Shown: positions 1 through 12,535, counted from the stretch's first letter. The stretch: 64,000 nucleotides of DNA from Nocardiopsis ansamitocini (GCF_030268225.1 NZ_BSQG01000006.1:101607-165606); one strand, 5' to 3'. Notes: a model not told the origin generated them from the letters alone. Numbers and translations are program-made.

Positions 1-17
1 AGGAGGGGAGCGCGACC

Positions 18-1319
18 ATGAGTACGACCCCGACGGAAACCTACGTCGACGCAAGCGGCGGTGACTGGGACGAGGTCGTCGCAGCGGCCCAGCGCGCGGA
101 CACCGACCGCCTCGTCGTCAACATGGGGCCCCAACACCCTTCGACGCACGGTGTGCTCCGGCTCATCCTCACCCTCGACGGCGAGAGCGTCACCGAGGCG
201 CGGGTGGGCATCGGCTACCTGCACACCGGCATCGAGAAGAACATGGAGTACCGGACGTGGACCCAAGGGACCACGTTCGTGACCCGCATGGACTACCTCA
301 TGCCGATCTTCAACGAGGCCGTCTACTGCCTCGCGGTGGAGAAGCTGCTCGGCGTCACCGACCGCATCCCTGACCGGGCCAGCGTCATCCGCGTGCTCAT
401 GATGGAGCTCAACCGGATGTCCTCGCACTTCGTCGCGATGGCCACGTTCGGTATGGAGCTGGGCGCGACGACCATCATGACCAACGGGTTCCGCGAACGC
501 GAAATGGTCCTCGACATCTTCGAGATGGTCACGGGCCTGCGGATGAACCACGCCTACATCCGTCCGGGCGGCCTCGCCCAGGACCTGCCCCCCGGCGCGG
601 TCGGCAAGATCCGCGAGCTCCTGGTGGAGATGCCCAAGCGGCTCACCGACATGCGCAAGCTCCTGGACGCCAACCCGCTCTATCTGGCCCGTACCCGAGA
701 CGTCGCCTACCTGGACCTCGCGGGCTGCATGGCGCTGGGTATCACCGGCCCGCTGCTGCGTTCGTCGGGCCTGGGCTGGGACCTGCGCAAGGCCAAGCCC
801 TACTGCGGCTACGAGAACTACGAGTTCGACGTGCCGGTGTCCGACGGCTGCGACGTCTACGCCCGGTACCGGGTCCGCGTCGCAGAGATCGAGGAAAGCC
901 TCAAGATCGTCGAGCAGTGCCTCGACAAGCTCCAGCCGGGCCCCGTCATGATCGAGGACGCCAAGATCGGCTGGCCCGCACAGCTGGCGATCGGCGCCGA
1001 CGGCATGGGCAACTCGCCCGCCCACATCGCGCACATCATGGGCGGCTCCATGGAAGCCCTCATCCACCACTTCAAGCTCGTCACCGAGGGTTTCCGGGTC
1101 CCTCCGGGGCAGGCGTACGCGGCGGTGGAGAGCGCCAAGGGCGAACTCGGCTGCCACGCGGTCAGCGACGGTGGCCCGCGTCCCTACCGTCTGCACTTCC
1201 GCGACCCCTCGTTCACCCACCTCCAGGCGGTCGCGGCCATGTGCGAAGGCGGCACCGTGGCCGACGTCGTCGCGGCGGTGGCCAGCATCGACCCCGTGAT
1301 GGGAGGCGTTGACCGATGA
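18..1319 (+). CDS. nuoD: NADH-quinone oxidoreductase subunit D
   Basis: This is the 49-kDa-type subunit of respiratory complex I (433 aa). It lies in the peripheral arm next to the quinone site and helps pass electrons from the last Fe-S cluster to menaquinone. Visible family motifs are [11 protein letters not shown] near residue 35, [16 protein letters not shown] near residue 75 and the C-terminal DPVMGGVDR. The length is normal and the protein looks complete. The ATG start is supported by an AGGAGG ribosome-binding site in the first bases of the window. The stop overlaps the nuoE start (ATGA). The left edge cuts the operon here, so nuoA-C must lie upstream. Confidence 0.97.
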   Translation: MSTTPTETYVDASGGDWDEVVAAAQRADTDRLVVNMGPQHPSTHGVLRLILTLDGESVTEARVGIGYLHTGIEKNMEYRTWTQGTTFVTRMDYLMPIFNEAVYCLAVEKLLGVTDRIPDRASVIRVLMMELNRMSSHFVAMATFGMELGATTIMTNGFREREMVLDIFEMVTGLRMNHAYIRPGGLAQDLPPGAVGKIRELLVEMPKRLTDMRKLLDANPLYLARTRDVAYLDLAGCMALGITGPLLRSSGLGWDLRKAKPYCGYENYEFDVPVSDGCDVYARYRVRVAEIEESLKIVEQCLDKLQPGPVMIEDAKIGWPAQLAIGADGMGNSPAHIAHIMGGSMEALIHHFKLVTEGFRVPPGQAYAAVESAKGELGCHAVSDGGPRPYRLHFRDPSFTHLQAVAAMCEGGTVADVVAAVASIDPVMGGVDR

Positions 1320-2068
1320 GTACGCCAGAGACCCCCAAGGCATCCGAGGAGCGGGCCGCCCGCACGAGTGTCTTCACCGGAGAGGCCCTTGCCCGGCTGG
1401 AGGTCGACGCCAAGGACATCATCTCCCGCTACCCCAAGGAGCGCTCGGCCCTGCTGCCGCTGCTGCATCTGGTGCAGTCGGAGGAGGGGTACGTCTCCGT
1501 CGACGGCATCGCCTTCTGCGCCGACCAGTTGGGCATCACCACCGCCGAGGTGACCGCGGTGGCGACCTTCTACACGATGTACAAGCGCCGCCCCGTGGGC
1601 GACTACCACGTGGGCGTGTGCACCAACACGCTGTGCGCGGTCATGGGCGGGGACGAGATCTTCTCCTCCCTCAAGGAGCACCTGGGCGTCGGCAACGACG
1701 AGACCACCGAGGACGGCAAGGTCACCCTGGAGCACCTGGAGTGCAACGCGGCCTGCGACTTCGCGCCGGTCGTGATGGTCAACTGGGAGTTCTTCGACGA
1801 CCAGACGCCCGAGTCGGCACGCCGGCTCGTCGACGACCTGCGACTGGGCAACGACGTCACCCCCACCCGCGGGGCGAACAGCGTGTGCACCTGGAAACAG
1901 GCGTCCCGGGTACTGGCCGGTATCGACGACGGACGCGCCACCGAAGGCGTACAGGCATCGGGGCCCTCGCTGGCCGGCCTTGAGCTGGCCCGCCAACGCG
2001 GCTGGCAGGCCCCCGACCCGGCGGACCTGCCCGCGGCCGCCCCGGCCACCGAGGACGGTGCCAAGTGA
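1316..2068 (+). CDS. nuoE: NADH-quinone oxidoreductase subunit E
   Basis: This is the 24-kDa-type subunit of the NADH dehydrogenase module of complex I (250 aa), carrying the [2Fe-2S] cluster N1a. The four cluster cysteines appear in the thioredoxin-like domain as CTNTLC (Cys-x4-Cys) and, about 40 residues later, CNAAC (Cys-x3-Cys). It is longer than the roughly 170-residue E. coli protein because of an Ala/Pro-rich tail of about 60 residues, common in actinomycetes. The ATG start overlaps the nuoD stop by 4 nt and the stop overlaps nuoF by 4 nt, indicating translational coupling. Confidence 0.96.
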   Translation: MSTPETPKASEERAARTSVFTGEALARLEVDAKDIISRYPKERSALLPLLHLVQSEEGYVSVDGIAFCADQLGITTAEVTAVATFYTMYKRRPVGDYHVGVCTNTLCAVMGGDEIFSSLKEHLGVGNDETTEDGKVTLEHLECNAACDFAPVVMVNWEFFDDQTPESARRLVDDLRLGNDVTPTRGANSVCTWKQASRVLAGIDDGRATEGVQASGPSLAGLELARQRGWQAPDPADLPAAAPATEDGAK

Positions 2069-3381
2069 CCACGCTGACCCCGATCCTGTCCAAGAACTGG
2101 GACCGTCCCGATTCCTTCACCCTCGCCGCCTACCGTGAGGACGGCGGCTACCAGGCGTTGCGTACCGCGCTGGGCATGGAGCCCGACGCCATCGTGGACC
2201 TGGTCAAGGCGTCCGGACTGCGCGGCCGTGGCGGTGCGGGCTTCCCCACCGGCATGAAGTGGGGGTTCCTGCCCAAGGACAACCCCAACCCGCGCTACCT
2301 CGTCGTCAACGCCGACGAGTCCGAACCGGGCACCTGCAAGGACATGCCGCTCCTGCTGGCCAATCCGCACGCGCTGGTCGAGGGAATCGCGATCGCCTCC
2401 TACGCGATCAAGAGCCGCAACGCCTTCGTCTACGTGCGCGGCGAGGTCCTGCACGTCATCCGCAGGCTGCGCCACGCCGTCGCCGAGGCGTACGAGGCCG
2501 GGCTGCTCGGCACGGACATCCTCGGCAGCGGCTTCGACCTCGACGTGGTCGTGCACTCCGGAGCGGGCGCTTACATCTGTGGTGAAGAGACCGCCCTGCT
2601 GGACTCCCTGGAGGGCTACCGCGGCCAGCCCCGCCTCAAGCCCCCGTTCCCGGCGGTCGCCGGGCTCTACGCCTCGCCGACCGTGGTGAACAACGTCGAG
2701 TCGATCGCCAGCGTGCCCAGCATCGTCGCCAACGGTGCCGACTGGTTCACCTCCATGGGCACCGAGAAATCTGCCGGATTCGGCTTCTTCTCGCTGTCGG
2801 GGCACGTCACCCGACCCGGCCAGTACGAGGCGCCGCTGGGGGTGACACTGCGCGAGCTCCTGGACATGGCCGGTGGGGTCCGAAACGGGCACCGCCTCAA
2901 GTTCTGGACGCCGGGCGGTTCCTCCACGCCGATCTTCACCGACGCCCACCTGGACACCCCCCTGGACTTCGAGTCAGTGGGGGCCGCCGGGTCGATGCTG
3001 GGCACCCGGGCGCTCCAGATCTTCGACGAGACCACCTCGGTGGTCCGGGCGGTCCGCGGCTGGATCGAGTTCTACGCCCACGAGTCCTGCGGCAAGTGCA
3101 CGCCCTGCCGCGAGGGCAACTTCTGGATGGCCCAGGTCCTGCGCCGGATCGAGGCGGGAAAGGGCACCGAGGAGGACGTCGCCAAGCTGCTCGACATCTG
3201 CGACAACCTGCTCGGTCGCTCCTTCTGTGCGCTCGGGGACGGCGCCACCAGCCCGGTGACCTCGGCGATCAAGTACTTCCGGGAGGAGTTCATCGCGGGG
3301 ACCCACACCCCCGCCTGGGAGCTCTTCCCCTACCAGCGCACCACTCGCTGGTCGAGCGAGTCCGTGGAAGAGGACGCCTGA
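2065..3381 (+). CDS. nuoF: NADH-quinone oxidoreductase subunit F
   Basis: This is the 51-kDa-type subunit (438 aa). It oxidises NADH through FMN and holds [4Fe-4S] cluster N3. The glycine-rich nucleotide motif [10 protein letters not shown] is at residues 54-63, the FMN-site segment [13 protein letters not shown] is near residue 167, and the N3 ligands are in [12 protein letters not shown] near residue 340 plus a later cysteine in SFCALGDGA. The protein is complete. The GTG start overlaps the nuoE stop (GTGA), and the stop shares one base with the nuoG start (TGATG). Confidence 0.97.
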   Translation: MTTLTPILSKNWDRPDSFTLAAYREDGGYQALRTALGMEPDAIVDLVKASGLRGRGGAGFPTGMKWGFLPKDNPNPRYLVVNADESEPGTCKDMPLLLANPHALVEGIAIASYAIKSRNAFVYVRGEVLHVIRRLRHAVAEAYEAGLLGTDILGSGFDLDVVVHSGAGAYICGEETALLDSLEGYRGQPRLKPPFPAVAGLYASPTVVNNVESIASVPSIVANGADWFTSMGTEKSAGFGFFSLSGHVTRPGQYEAPLGVTLRELLDMAGGVRNGHRLKFWTPGGSSTPIFTDAHLDTPLDFESVGAAGSMLGTRALQIFDETTSVVRAVRGWIEFYAHESCGKCTPCREGNFWMAQVLRRIEAGKGTEEDVAKLLDICDNLLGRSFCALGDGATSPVTSAIKYFREEFIAGTHTPAWELFPYQRTTRWSSESVEEDA

Positions 3382-5867
3382 TGACAGTCACGACCAACAC
3401 CCCCTCGGGGGGGAGCAGCCCCGCGGTGCCTCCGGAGGACCTCGTCACCGTCACCATCGACGGCTTCGAGGTCAAGGTCCCCAAGGGCACCCTGGTGATC
3501 CGGGCCGCCGAACTGCTCGGCATCCAGATCCCCCGGTTCTGCGACCACCCGCTCCTCGACCCGGTCGGGGCCTGCCGCCAGTGCCTGGTGGAGATCCCCG
3601 ACGCCGGAAACGGTCGGGGAATGCCCAAACCCCAGGCATCGTGCACCATCACCGTCATGGAGGGCATGGTCATCAAGACCCAGCTCACCTCGCCGGTGGC
3701 GGAGAAGGCCCAGCGCGGGATCATGGAGTTCCTCCTGATCAACCACCCGCTGGACTGTCCGGTCTGTGACAAGGGCGGTGAGTGCCCGCTGCAGAACCAG
3801 GCCATGGCCAACGGGCAGGGCGAGACCCGCTTCACCGACGTCAAGCGGACCTTCCCCAAACCCGTCGCGCTGTCCACCCAGGTACTGCTTGACCGCGAGC
3901 GCTGCATCCAGTGCGCCCGCTGCACCCGCTTCTCTGCGCAGATCGCCGGCGACCCCTTCATCGAACTGCTGGAGCGCGGCGCCAAGGAGCAGGTCGGCAT
4001 CGCCGAGGGGCAGCCCTTCCAGTCCTACTTCTCCGGCAACACCGTGCAGATCTGTCCGGTCGGCGCGCTCACGGGGGCGGCCTACCGGTTCCGTTCGCGC
4101 CCCTTCGACCTGGTCTCCACACCCAGCGTCTGCGAGCATTGCTCGGCCGGCTGCTCGCTGCGCACCGACCACCGGCGCGGCAAGGTCACCCGCCGCCTCG
4201 CCGGGGACGACCCGCAGGTCAACGAGGAGTGGAACTGTGACAAGGGGCGGTGGGCGTTCACCTACGCCACCCGGTCCGACCGCCTGAAGCACCCGCTGGT
4301 GCGCGACGAGGACAGCCGTGCCCTGGAGACCGCCTCCTGGCCCGAAGCACTGGGGACCGCGGCCGCCGGACTGCGCGAGGCCCGTGGCCGGGTGGGCGTC
4401 CTCACCGGTGGCAGGCTGACGCTCGAGGACTCCTACGCCTACGCCAAGTTCGCCCGGACCGCGCTGCGCACCAACGACGTGGACTTCCGGGCGCGCGCGC
4501 ACTCCGAGGAGGAAGCCGAGTTCATCGCGGCGCGGGTCGCGGGCACCGGTATCGAGGTCTCCTACACCGACCTGGAGAACGCCCCCGCCGTCCTGCTCGC
4601 CGGCTTCGACCCCGAGGACGAGGCGGCCGTGGTCTTCCTGCGGCTGCGCAAGGCCGCCCGCAAGAACCACACCCGCGTGTTCGCGGTGTCGGCCTTCGCC
4701 AGCCGCGGCCTGGCCAAGACCAACGGGACCCTGATCCCCACCGCACCCGGCGACGAGCCCCGCACCCTGGACGCCCTCGCCGATGTCGCACCCGACACCC
4801 TTGAGGCGCTGCGCCAACCGGGTGCGGTCGTCCTTGCCGGTGAGCGTCTCGCCGAGATCCCCGGTGCGCTCTCGGCCGCGGTCCGGCTCGCCGACGCCAC
4901 CGGCGCGCGCCTGGCCTGGATCCCGCGCAGGGCAGGTGAACGCGGTGCGGTCGAGGCGGGTGCCCTGCCCAACCTGCTGCCGGTGGGACGCCCCGTCGCC
5001 GACGCCGGGGCCCGCGCCGAGGTCGCCCGGCTCTGGTCGGTGGCCGACCTCCCGGCGACGCCGGGACGCGACACCGACGCGATCCTCGCCGCCGCAGCGG
5101 CGGGTGAGCTCGACGCACTGGTGATCGCGGGCGTCGACCTCGACGACCTGCCCGACCCGGCGGCCGCCCGCGCGGCCCTGAACCGGGTGCCGTTCATCGT
5201 CAGCATCGAACTGCGCGCCAGCGACGTCACCGACCGCGCCGACGTGGTGCTGCCGGTGGCCGCCGTCGCGGAGAAGGCCGGGACGTTCGTGAACTGGGAA
5301 GGCCGTGGCCGACCCTTCGGCGACGCGCTCAAGATCCCCGGTCTGCTCTCGGACCTGCGGGTGCTCGCGGCGATCGCCGACGAGATGGACGTCCACCTCG
5401 GTCTGCCCGACGCCGCCGCCGCCCGCCGCGAGCTCGCCGAGCTCGGGGGCTGGTCCGGTACGCGGGTCCCCGCCCCGACCGCACGCGCCGAGCAGGCCGT
5501 CGTCCCGGAGGCCGGCGAGGCGGTGCTCTCCACGTGGGGCCAGCTGCTGGGTGAGGGGCGGATGCAGGACGGTGAGCCCTACCTGGCCGGTACCGCGCGC
5601 CCCGCGGTGGCGCGGCTCTCCGCCGCCACCGCCGCCGAGATCGGCCTCTCCGACGGCGGCCTGTTGCGGGTCTCGGGCCCGATCGGATCGGTCGTCGTGC
5701 CCGCCATCCTCACCGAGATGCCCGACAGGGTCGTTTGGCTCCCGGCCAACGCCGTAGGATGCTCCGCCCGCAGGGATCTCGGGGCGGGGGCCGGAGCGGT
5801 CGTCTCCCTGGCCGTCGACGACGGCACGGCCGACCAGACCCCGACGAGTGCTGGGAGCGTGCAGTGA
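3381..5867 (+). CDS. nuoG: NADH-quinone oxidoreductase subunit G
   Basis: This is the 75-kDa-type subunit of complex I (828 aa), which carries the Fe-S wire from NuoEF towards NuoI. The N-terminal ferredoxin domain has [15 protein letters not shown]. Next come the His/Cys-ligated motif [14 protein letters not shown], a CIQCARC four-Fe motif near residue 176, and CEHCSAGC near residue 250, which opens the molybdopterin-oxidoreductase-like domain. The C-terminal half is Ala-rich and diverged, as usual in actinobacteria. I chose the ATG at 3381, which shares a base with the nuoF stop, over an in-frame start further upstream because the latter lies inside nuoF. Confidence 0.96.
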   Translation: MTVTTNTPSGGSSPAVPPEDLVTVTIDGFEVKVPKGTLVIRAAELLGIQIPRFCDHPLLDPVGACRQCLVEIPDAGNGRGMPKPQASCTITVMEGMVIKTQLTSPVAEKAQRGIMEFLLINHPLDCPVCDKGGECPLQNQAMANGQGETRFTDVKRTFPKPVALSTQVLLDRERCIQCARCTRFSAQIAGDPFIELLERGAKEQVGIAEGQPFQSYFSGNTVQICPVGALTGAAYRFRSRPFDLVSTPSVCEHCSAGCSLRTDHRRGKVTRRLAGDDPQVNEEWNCDKGRWAFTYATRSDRLKHPLVRDEDSRALETASWPEALGTAAAGLREARGRVGVLTGGRLTLEDSYAYAKFARTALRTNDVDFRARAHSEEEAEFIAARVAGTGIEVSYTDLENAPAVLLAGFDPEDEAAVVFLRLRKAARKNHTRVFAVSAFASRGLAKTNGTLIPTAPGDEPRTLDALADVAPDTLEALRQPGAVVLAGERLAEIPGALSAAVRLADATGARLAWIPRRAGERGAVEAGALPNLLPVGRPVADAGARAEVARLWSVADLPATPGRDTDAILAAAAAGELDALVIAGVDLDDLPDPAAARAALNRVPFIVSIELRASDVTDRADVVLPVAAVAEKAGTFVNWEGRGRPFGDALKIPGLLSDLRVLAAIADEMDVHLGLPDAAAARRELAELGGWSGTRVPAPTARAEQAVVPEAGEAVLSTWGQLLGEGRMQDGEPYLAGTARPAVARLSAATAAEIGLSDGGLLRVSGPIGSVVVPAILTEMPDRVVWLPANAVGCSARRDLGAGAGAVVSLAVDDGTADQTPTSAGSVQ

Positions 5868-7216
5868 CGGCGTTGCAGTCGGCCAGCCAACTGGCCGCCG
5901 AACCCGGCCTCGAGGCGTTCGGCAACGATCCCTGGTGGATCGTACTCATCAAGGCCCTGGGGATCTTCGTCTTCCTCATGGTCTGCGTGCTGATGATGAT
6001 CATGGCCGATCGCAAGGTCATGGGTCGGATGCAGCAGCGGCACGGGCCCAACCGGTTCGGCCCCTGGGGTCTGCTGCAGTCCCTGGCGGACGGCATCAAA
6101 CTGTCGCTGAAAGAGGACCTGATCCCGCGCAGCGTGGACAAGGTCGTCTACATCGCGGCGCCGATGGTCGCGGCGATCCCCGCGTTCATCGCCTTCTCGG
6201 TCATCCCCATCGGGCCCGAGGTCACGATGTTCGGTGTCGAGACCCGCCTACAGCTCACCGACCTCCCGGTCGCGGTGCTACTGGTGTTGGCCACGGCCTC
6301 CATCGGCGTGTACGGCATCGTCCTCGCCGGTTGGGCCTCCCGCTCCCCCTACCCGCTGCTCGGCGGTCTGCGTGCCTCGGCCCAGGTCATCAGCTACGAG
6401 ATCGCGATGGGTCTGTCCTTCGTGGCGGTCTTCATCTATGCGGGAACGCTCAGCACCTCCGGGATCGTCGAGGCGCAGCAGCACGTCTGGTACGCCATCG
6501 TGCTCTTCCCGTCCTTCGTGATCTACCTGATCACGATGGTCGGCGAGACCAACCGGCTGCCCTTCGACCTCGCCGAGGGCGAGGGCGAACTCGTGGGCGG
6601 GTTCATGACCGAGTACTCCTCGATGAAGTTCACGATGTTCTTCCTCGCCGAGTACGTGAACATGGTGACCGTCGCCGCGGTGAGCGTCACGCTCTTCCTC
6701 GGCGGCTACCACGCACCCCCGCCGATCACCACCTTCTGGGCCGGTGCCAACGAGGGCTGGTGGCCGGCACTGTGGTGGCTCGGCAAGTTCCTGTTCGTCA
6801 TGTTCCTGTTCATCTGGCTGCGCGGTTCACTGCCCCGCGTCCGCTACGACCAGCTCATGGCGCTGGGCTGGAAGGTCCTCATCCCCATCCAGCTCGTCTG
6901 GATCACCGCGGTCGCCACGATCCGGGTCCTGCGCAACGAGCAGTACCCGCCCTACGTGACCGTCATCGTCATCGGCGTCTTCTTCCTGCTGGTCGTCGCC
7001 GGGCTGCTCGCCTGGGGGCGTTCCGCGGAGCGGGCCCGCGAGGAGGAGGCCGCGGAGATGGCCGCCGAACGACAGGCCAAGCGCGACGACCCCATGCACG
7101 GCGGATTCCCCGTGCCACCCATGACAGCTGCGCACTACGGAAGCAGCGTCGCCGCGGAGGAACCCCGTTTCCAGCCGGTCCCGGCCCAAAAGCGCGAGGA
7201 GGTTACCGGTGCTTGA
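5864..7216 (+). CDS. nuoH: NADH-quinone oxidoreductase subunit H
   Basis: This is the membrane subunit that forms much of the quinone chamber and joins the peripheral and membrane arms (450 aa). Several hydrophobic helices are evident. Diagnostic segments are [17 protein letters not shown] in the first cytoplasmic loop and [18 protein letters not shown] in the conserved acidic loop. The charged C-terminal tail (about 70 residues) is longer than in E. coli. The GTG start at 5864 overlaps the nuoG stop (GTGA). The stop lies 8 nt inside nuoI. Confidence 0.95.
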   Translation: MTALQSASQLAAEPGLEAFGNDPWWIVLIKALGIFVFLMVCVLMMIMADRKVMGRMQQRHGPNRFGPWGLLQSLADGIKLSLKEDLIPRSVDKVVYIAAPMVAAIPAFIAFSVIPIGPEVTMFGVETRLQLTDLPVAVLLVLATASIGVYGIVLAGWASRSPYPLLGGLRASAQVISYEIAMGLSFVAVFIYAGTLSTSGIVEAQQHVWYAIVLFPSFVIYLITMVGETNRLPFDLAEGEGELVGGFMTEYSSMKFTMFFLAEYVNMVTVAAVSVTLFLGGYHAPPPITTFWAGANEGWWPALWWLGKFLFVMFLFIWLRGSLPRVRYDQLMALGWKVLIPIQLVWITAVATIRVLRNEQYPPYVTVIVIGVFFLLVVAGLLAWGRSAERAREEEAAEMAAERQAKRDDPMHGGFPVPPMTAAHYGSSVAAEEPRFQPVPAQKREEVTGA

Positions 7217-7766
7217 GTGGCTCAATCCCGTGAAAGGGTTCGGCGTCACCTTTCACACCATGTTCAAAAAGGTGCCGACCATTGAGTACCCCGAGGTCAA
7301 GGCGCCCACGATGCCCCGTTTCCACGGGCGTCACCAGCTGAACCGCTGGCCCGACGGCCTGGAGAAGTGCATCGGCTGCGAGCTGTGCGCCTGGGCGTGC
7401 CCAGCCGACGCCATCTACGTCGAGGGCGGCGACAACACCGAGGAGGACCGCTACTCCCCGGGTGAGCGTTACGGTCGCGTCTACCAGATCAACTACCTGC
7501 GCTGCATCCTGTGCGGGCTGTGCATCGAGGCGTGCCCGACCCGCGCGCTCACGATGACCAACGAGTACGAGCTGGCCGACGACAGCCGCGAGAGCCTCAT
7601 CTTCACCAAGGAGCAGCTGCTGGCGCCGCTGTACGAAGGCATGGAGCAGCCCCCGCACGCCATGCGCCTCGGGGAGACCGAGGAGGACTACTACCGGCTG
7701 GGTCGCGACGACGTGACCGTGCCGGCGGCCCACTCGGGCGAGCAGGACAGCGAGGCCGCCCAGTGA
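7209..7766 (+). CDS. nuoI: NADH-quinone oxidoreductase subunit I (two [4Fe-4S])
   Basis: This is the TYKY-type subunit (185 aa), with two ferredoxin-like [4Fe-4S] clusters (N6a and N6b) that pass electrons towards N2. The ligands appear as [12 protein letters not shown] and [12 protein letters not shown], about 45 residues apart. The GTG start at 7209 overlaps the end of nuoH by 8 nt. The stop overlaps the nuoJ start (GTGA). The length is normal. Confidence 0.96.
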   Translation: MLEWLNPVKGFGVTFHTMFKKVPTIEYPEVKAPTMPRFHGRHQLNRWPDGLEKCIGCELCAWACPADAIYVEGGDNTEEDRYSPGERYGRVYQINYLRCILCGLCIEACPTRALTMTNEYELADDSRESLIFTKEQLLAPLYEGMEQPPHAMRLGETEEDYYRLGRDDVTVPAAHSGEQDSEAAQ

Positions 7767-8656
7767 CCGTCCTCCCCCTCCAGGCCGCGGCGACCGATGC
7801 CATCGGCGGCGGCGAGACCGGGGCCTTCTACGTGTTGGGCACCATCGTGGTGCTCGCCGCGCTCGGCGTGGTCTTCAGCCGCAAGGCCGTCTACTCGGCG
7901 CTGATGATGGCCGTCTTCATGATCGGTCTCGCGGTCTTCTACGGCATCAACCAGGCACCTTTTCTGATGGTCGTCCAGATCGTCGTCTACACCGGCGCGG
8001 TCCTGATGCTCTTCCTGTTCGTCCTCATGCTCATCGGGGTGAGCTCCTCGGACTCCCTGGTCGAGACGATCAAGGGGCAGCGACTCCTCACCGCGGTCGT
8101 CGCTCTGGCCTTCCTCGTCCCCCTGGTCGGCGGCCTGGCCACCATCACGGTGGGCACCCCGGTCGGCCTCGCCGCCGGGGTGGCCGCGGCAGGAGGTTCC
8201 ATCCCCTGGATCGCCAGCGAGATCATCTACCGCTACATCATCGCCTTCGAGGCGACGGGCGCGCTGCTGATCACCGCTGTCCTGGGGGCGTTGGTGCTCG
8301 CCCACACGACGCGCCTCAAGCGCCGGCGCAGCCAGCGCCAGATGTCGCAGGACCGCATCCGCGGTGACCACCCGACCAACCTGCCCGGTCCCGGTACCTA
8401 TGCCCGGCACAACGCGATCGACATGCCGGCCCTGCTGCCGGACGGCTCGGTCTCGGAGCTCTCCCTCAACCCGGTGCTCGCCGCCCGGGCCCCGGAGGAG
8501 CAGCGCGAGGTACCGGAGGACCTGCGCTTCACGGTGGGAGCGACTCCCGGCAGCGCCGCGGACTCCACATGGTCCAAGGAGAGCCACCACCGCGACGAAC
8601 AGGATCCCGACGCGCGCCTCGACGGCGGCAGCGAAGAACAGGAGGGCAAGGGCTGA
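7763..8656 (+). CDS. nuoJ: NADH-quinone oxidoreductase subunit J
   Basis: This is a complex I membrane subunit (297 aa) with about five transmembrane helices in the first 200 residues. The segment [20 protein letters not shown] is the conserved TM3 region with its pi-bulge. A hydrophilic tail of about 100 residues after the last helix is much longer than in enteric NuoJ. The GTG start is at the GTGA overlap with nuoI. The stop shares one base with the nuoK ATG (TGATG). Confidence 0.94.
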   Translation: MTVLPLQAAATDAIGGGETGAFYVLGTIVVLAALGVVFSRKAVYSALMMAVFMIGLAVFYGINQAPFLMVVQIVVYTGAVLMLFLFVLMLIGVSSSDSLVETIKGQRLLTAVVALAFLVPLVGGLATITVGTPVGLAAGVAAAGGSIPWIASEIIYRYIIAFEATGALLITAVLGALVLAHTTRLKRRRSQRQMSQDRIRGDHPTNLPGPGTYARHNAIDMPALLPDGSVSELSLNPVLAARAPEEQREVPEDLRFTVGATPGSAADSTWSKESHHRDEQDPDARLDGGSEEQEGKG

Positions 8657-8955
8657 TGGACCCGATGAACTACATCCTCCTGGCGACGATCCTGTTCACC
8701 ATCGGCGCGGTGGGCGTCCTGGTGCGACGCAACGCGATCATCGTCTTCATGTGCGTGGAGCTGATGCTCAACGCCTGCAACCTGGCCTTCGTCTCCTTCG
8801 CCCGCATCCACGGCGGCATCGAGGGACAGGTGATCGCCTTCTTCGTGATGGTGGTTGCCGCGGCCGAGGTCGTGGTCGGCCTGGCCATCATCATGCAGAT
8901 CTTCCGAACCCGCAGGTCCGCGTCGGTGGACGACGCCAACCTGCTCAAGAACTAG
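8656..8955 (+). CDS. nuoK: NADH-quinone oxidoreductase subunit K
   Basis: This is a small Mrp-type membrane subunit (99 aa, the usual length) with three transmembrane helices. The buried proton-path glutamates fall in [15 protein letters not shown] and [11 protein letters not shown]. The ATG start shares one base with the nuoJ stop. An in-frame upstream extension lies inside nuoJ and was rejected because it would exceed the family length. Confidence 0.95.
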   Translation: MDPMNYILLATILFTIGAVGVLVRRNAIIVFMCVELMLNACNLAFVSFARIHGGIEGQVIAFFVMVVAAAEVVVGLAIIMQIFRTRRSASVDDANLLKN

Positions 8956-8965
8956 GGCGGCTGCC

Positions 8966-10912
8966 ATGACGTCATACCTGGCCGCCGAGGCGACCGCGGT
9001 GACAGCCGCGGCCGACGGGGCCGTTCACACCTATGCCTGGCTCTTGATCGCGTTCCCCCTGCTGGGAGCGGCGATCCTGCTGCTGGGCGGCCGGCGCACC
9101 AACACGTGGGGGCACTGGCTCGCGATCGCCATGTCGCTGGCCAGCTTCGCCTGGGCCGTGACCAGCCTCTTCGCGTTGCTCTCCTATGCTCCCGCCGACC
9201 GCAGCCGCGTCGTCGAGGTCTATCGCTGGATCGAGGTCGGCGGGTTCTCCGCCGACGTCAGCCTGCTGCTGGACCCGCTGTCGATCACTTTCGTGCTGCT
9301 CATCACCGGTGTCGGATCGCTGATCCACATCTACTCGGTGGGGTACATGGCCCACGACGACAGTCGTCGGCGCTTCTTCGCCTACCTCAACCTGTTCGTC
9401 GCGGCGATGCTCGTCCTGGTCCTCGCCGACAACTACGCGCTGCTCTTCCTGGGCTGGGAGGGCGTCGGCCTGGCGTCCTACCTGCTCATCGGATTCTGGC
9501 AGTACAAGCCCTCTGCGGCGGTCGCCGCCAAGAAGGCGTTCCTGATCAACCGGGTCGGTGACATCGGTCTGCTGATCGCGATCATGGTGTTGTTCACGAC
9601 GTTCGGCACCGTCGCCTTCGGCCCCCTCTTCGAGGCGGCCCCCGGTGCCGGCCAGGGCGTCATGACCGCTGTGGGCCTCCTGCTCCTGCTGGGGGCGTGC
9701 GGCAAGTCCGCCCAGCTCCCGCTCCAGGCGTGGCTGTTGGACGCGATGGAGGGCCCGACCCCGGTCTCGGCCCTCATCCACGCCGCGACCATGGTCACCG
9801 CCGGCGTCTACCTGATCGTGCGGTCCGGTCCCATCTTCGAGGCCGCACCCACCGCCCAGTTGGTCGTGACCATCGTGGGTGCCGCCACCCTGCTGGCCGG
9901 TGCGGCGATCGGCTGCGCCAAGGACGACATCAAGAAGGCCCTGGCCGGCTCCACCATGAGCCAGATCGGGTACATGGTCCTCGCCGCGGGCCTCGGTCCC
10001 ATCGGCTACGCGGCGGCCATCGCGCACCTGGTCACGCACGGTTTCTTCAAGGCCGGGCTGTTCCTGGGCGCCGGATCGGTCATGCACGGCATGAACGACG
10101 AGGTGGACATGCGCAGGTACGGCGCCCTGCGCTCGGCCATGCCCATCACCTTCGCCACCTTCGGGCTCGGTTACCTGGCGATCATCGGGGTGCCGTTCCT
10201 GTCCGGCTGGTGGACCAAGGAAGGCATCATCCAGGCCGCCTTCGACTCCGGCGGCGTCACCGGCCAGATCCTCGGCTGGGCGACGCTGTTGGGGGCCGGG
10301 CTGACCGCGTTCTACATGTCGCGGATCATGTTCATGACCTTCTTCGGCAAGAAGCGCTGGGCCGAGGACGCGCACCCGCACGAATCGCCGATGTCCATGA
10401 CGGTGCCGATGATTGTGCTGGCCGTCGGTTCGGTCGCGTTGGGCGCGCTCCTGGTGTTCAACTACACCCTCGCCCAGTTCCTCGCCCCTGTCGTGGGGGC
10501 GCCGCACCACGAGTTCGATCTCGCGCACATGGTGCTCAGCCCCTATTCGCTGATCGCCCTGGCGCTCATGCTGGCCGGCGTGGCCTTCGCCTGGGTGCGC
10601 TATGCCCGGGCCGACGTGCCCGGGGCCGCGCCCAAGGGCAATTTCGTCACCGTCGCCGCCCGCAACGAGCTCTACGGGAACGCCGTCAACGAGGGCCTGT
10701 TCATGCGCCCCGGCCTGGTGCTCACCAAGGCGTCGACGGCTTTCGACAACTCCGTCGTGGACGGTCTCGTCAACGGGGTGGCCCGCTGGGTCAAGGGCAG
10801 TTCCGAGGGGCTGCGGCTCACCCAGACCGGGTTCGCCCGCAGCTACGCCCTGACCATGCTGTTCGGCGCCGCCATCGTCGTTGCGACCACGTTGGGAGTG
10901 AGCTTTGCCTAG
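8966..10912 (+). CDS. nuoL: NADH-quinone oxidoreductase subunit L
   Basis: This is the distal antiporter-like proton-pumping subunit (648 aa). It has about 16 hydrophobic helices and a long amphipathic C-terminal segment ending in a terminal helix. Conserved pieces include [39 protein letters not shown] and [20 protein letters not shown], which contain the Glu/Lys/His residues of the proton path. The ATG start at 8966 follows nuoK by 10 nt. A longer in-frame start overlapping nuoK was rejected. Confidence 0.96.
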   Translation: MTSYLAAEATAVTAAADGAVHTYAWLLIAFPLLGAAILLLGGRRTNTWGHWLAIAMSLASFAWAVTSLFALLSYAPADRSRVVEVYRWIEVGGFSADVSLLLDPLSITFVLLITGVGSLIHIYSVGYMAHDDSRRRFFAYLNLFVAAMLVLVLADNYALLFLGWEGVGLASYLLIGFWQYKPSAAVAAKKAFLINRVGDIGLLIAIMVLFTTFGTVAFGPLFEAAPGAGQGVMTAVGLLLLLGACGKSAQLPLQAWLLDAMEGPTPVSALIHAATMVTAGVYLIVRSGPIFEAAPTAQLVVTIVGAATLLAGAAIGCAKDDIKKALAGSTMSQIGYMVLAAGLGPIGYAAAIAHLVTHGFFKAGLFLGAGSVMHGMNDEVDMRRYGALRSAMPITFATFGLGYLAIIGVPFLSGWWTKEGIIQAAFDSGGVTGQILGWATLLGAGLTAFYMSRIMFMTFFGKKRWAEDAHPHESPMSMTVPMIVLAVGSVALGALLVFNYTLAQFLAPVVGAPHHEFDLAHMVLSPYSLIALALMLAGVAFAWVRYARADVPGAAPKGNFVTVAARNELYGNAVNEGLFMRPGLVLTKASTAFDNSVVDGLVNGVARWVKGSSEGLRLTQTGFARSYALTMLFGAAIVVATTLGVSFA

Positions 10913-10969
10913 CTTTGCGCACTCGCGCTCCCCGCGCCGCACCCCTGACCGGCAGGTGAGGATTTACAC

Positions 10970-12535
10970 ATGACCATCCCCTGGTTGACACTCGCGATCG
11001 CGCTGCCCGCAGTGGGCGCGCTGATCGTCGCACTGCTCCCGCGCGGGCAGGGTGAACTGGCGAAGCGGGTCACCTTCGGCTTCACGCTCGCGGTGCTCGC
11101 CGTCGTCGGCGCCATGGCGCTGAACTTCCAAGCCGACGGGCCGCGCTTCCAGTTCACCGAGACGCACGTCTGGATCGAGCGCTTCGGCGTGCACTACGCC
11201 GTGGGCGTGGACGGCATCGCCCTGGTGCTCATCGGCCTCTCGGCGCTGTTGGTGCCGCTGGTGGTACTGGCCGCCTGGAAGGAACAACAGGGCACCGAGG
11301 ACGAGGGCAAGGGCTACTTCGCCCTCATCCTGATCCTCGAGGCGATGATGATCGGTGTCTTCGCGGCCACCGACGTCTTCCTGTTCTACGTTTTCTTCGA
11401 AGCCATGCTGATCCCGGTCTACTTCATGATCGGGCGCTACGGCAGGGGAGAGGGGCGTCGCCGCGCAGCGGTCAAGTTCCTGCTCTACAGCCTGCTGGGC
11501 GGTCTGCTGATGCTGGTCGCGGTGATCGGCGTGTACGCGCTGAGCGCCCAGGCCGGCAACGGCACCTTCCTGTGGTCGGAACTCGTGGGTTCCGACGGGC
11601 TGCTCGCCGGCATCGACCCGGCCACGGCACGCTGGCTGTTCCTCGGTTTCTTCATCGCCTTCGCGATCAAGGCGCCCATGTGGCCGGTGCACACCTGGCT
11701 TCCCACCGCGGCGCAGAGCTCGCGTCCCGGCACCGCCGTCCTGCTCGTGGGCGTGCTGGACAAGGTGGGCACCTACGGCATGCTGCGCTACTGCCTGGAG
11801 CTCTTCCCCGGGGCGGCGACCTGGTTCGTCTGGCCGGTCGTGGTTCTCAGCCTGGTCAGCATCGTGTACGGGGCCGTCGTGGCGATCGGGCAGAGCGACA
11901 TGCTCAAGCTCATCGCCTACACCTCGGTGTCGCACTTCGGATTCATCACACTGGGCATCTTCGCGATGACCTCCCAGGCGCAGTCCGGTGCGGCCCTGTA
12001 CATGGTCAACCACGGTTTCTCCACCGGCGCGCTGTTCCTGGTCGTGGGCTTCCTCATCGCCCGCAACAACGGTTCCGCGGCCATCGCGGACTACGGCGGC
12101 GTGCAGAAGGTCGCCCCGGTCCTGGCCGCCATGTTCCTGATCGCGGGGTTGTCCAGTCTGGCGCTTCCGGGGCTCTCACCCTTCGTCAGCGAGTTCCTCG
12201 TCTTCGTCGGTACCTACGCCTTCAACCCGGTGCCGGCGATCATCGCCACCGTCGGCGTGGTCCTGGCCGCGCTCTACATCCTGTGGATGTACCAGCGCAC
12301 CATGACCGGACCGGTCAGGGAGAAACTGGCCCACATCAGCGACCTTTCCCTGCGGGAGAAGTTCGCGGTCGGTCCGCTCATCGCGGTCATCATTCTCTTC
12401 GGCGTCTACCCCCAGCCGTTGCTGGACGTCATCAACCCGGCGGTCGAAGGCACCATGCAGCAGGTCGGTGTCAGTGACCCGGCCCCCGAGCTGGGCGTCG
12501 ACCAGGCCGACGGCCAGGAAGGAGCAGGCGAATGA
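10970..12535 (+). CDS. nuoM: NADH-quinone oxidoreductase subunit M
   Basis: This is an antiporter-like proton-pumping subunit (521 aa). FYVFFEAMLIPVYFMIGRYG carries the conserved glutamate of TM5, and FAIKAPMWPVHTWLPTAAQ the TM7-8 region. A 57-nt gap separates it from nuoL, the largest inside this operon, and an AGGTGAGG ribosome-binding site precedes the ATG. The stop overlaps nuoN by 4 nt (ATGA). Confidence 0.96.
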   Translation: MTIPWLTLAIALPAVGALIVALLPRGQGELAKRVTFGFTLAVLAVVGAMALNFQADGPRFQFTETHVWIERFGVHYAVGVDGIALVLIGLSALLVPLVVLAAWKEQQGTEDEGKGYFALILILEAMMIGVFAATDVFLFYVFFEAMLIPVYFMIGRYGRGEGRRRAAVKFLLYSLLGGLLMLVAVIGVYALSAQAGNGTFLWSELVGSDGLLAGIDPATARWLFLGFFIAFAIKAPMWPVHTWLPTAAQSSRPGTAVLLVGVLDKVGTYGMLRYCLELFPGAATWFVWPVVVLSLVSIVYGAVVAIGQSDMLKLIAYTSVSHFGFITLGIFAMTSQAQSGAALYMVNHGFSTGALFLVVGFLIARNNGSAAIADYGGVQKVAPVLAAMFLIAGLSSLALPGLSPFVSEFLVFVGTYAFNPVPAIIATVGVVLAALYILWMYQRTMTGPVREKLAHISDLSLREKFAVGPLIAVIILFGVYPQPLLDVINPAVEGTMQQVGVSDPAPELGVDQADGQEGAGE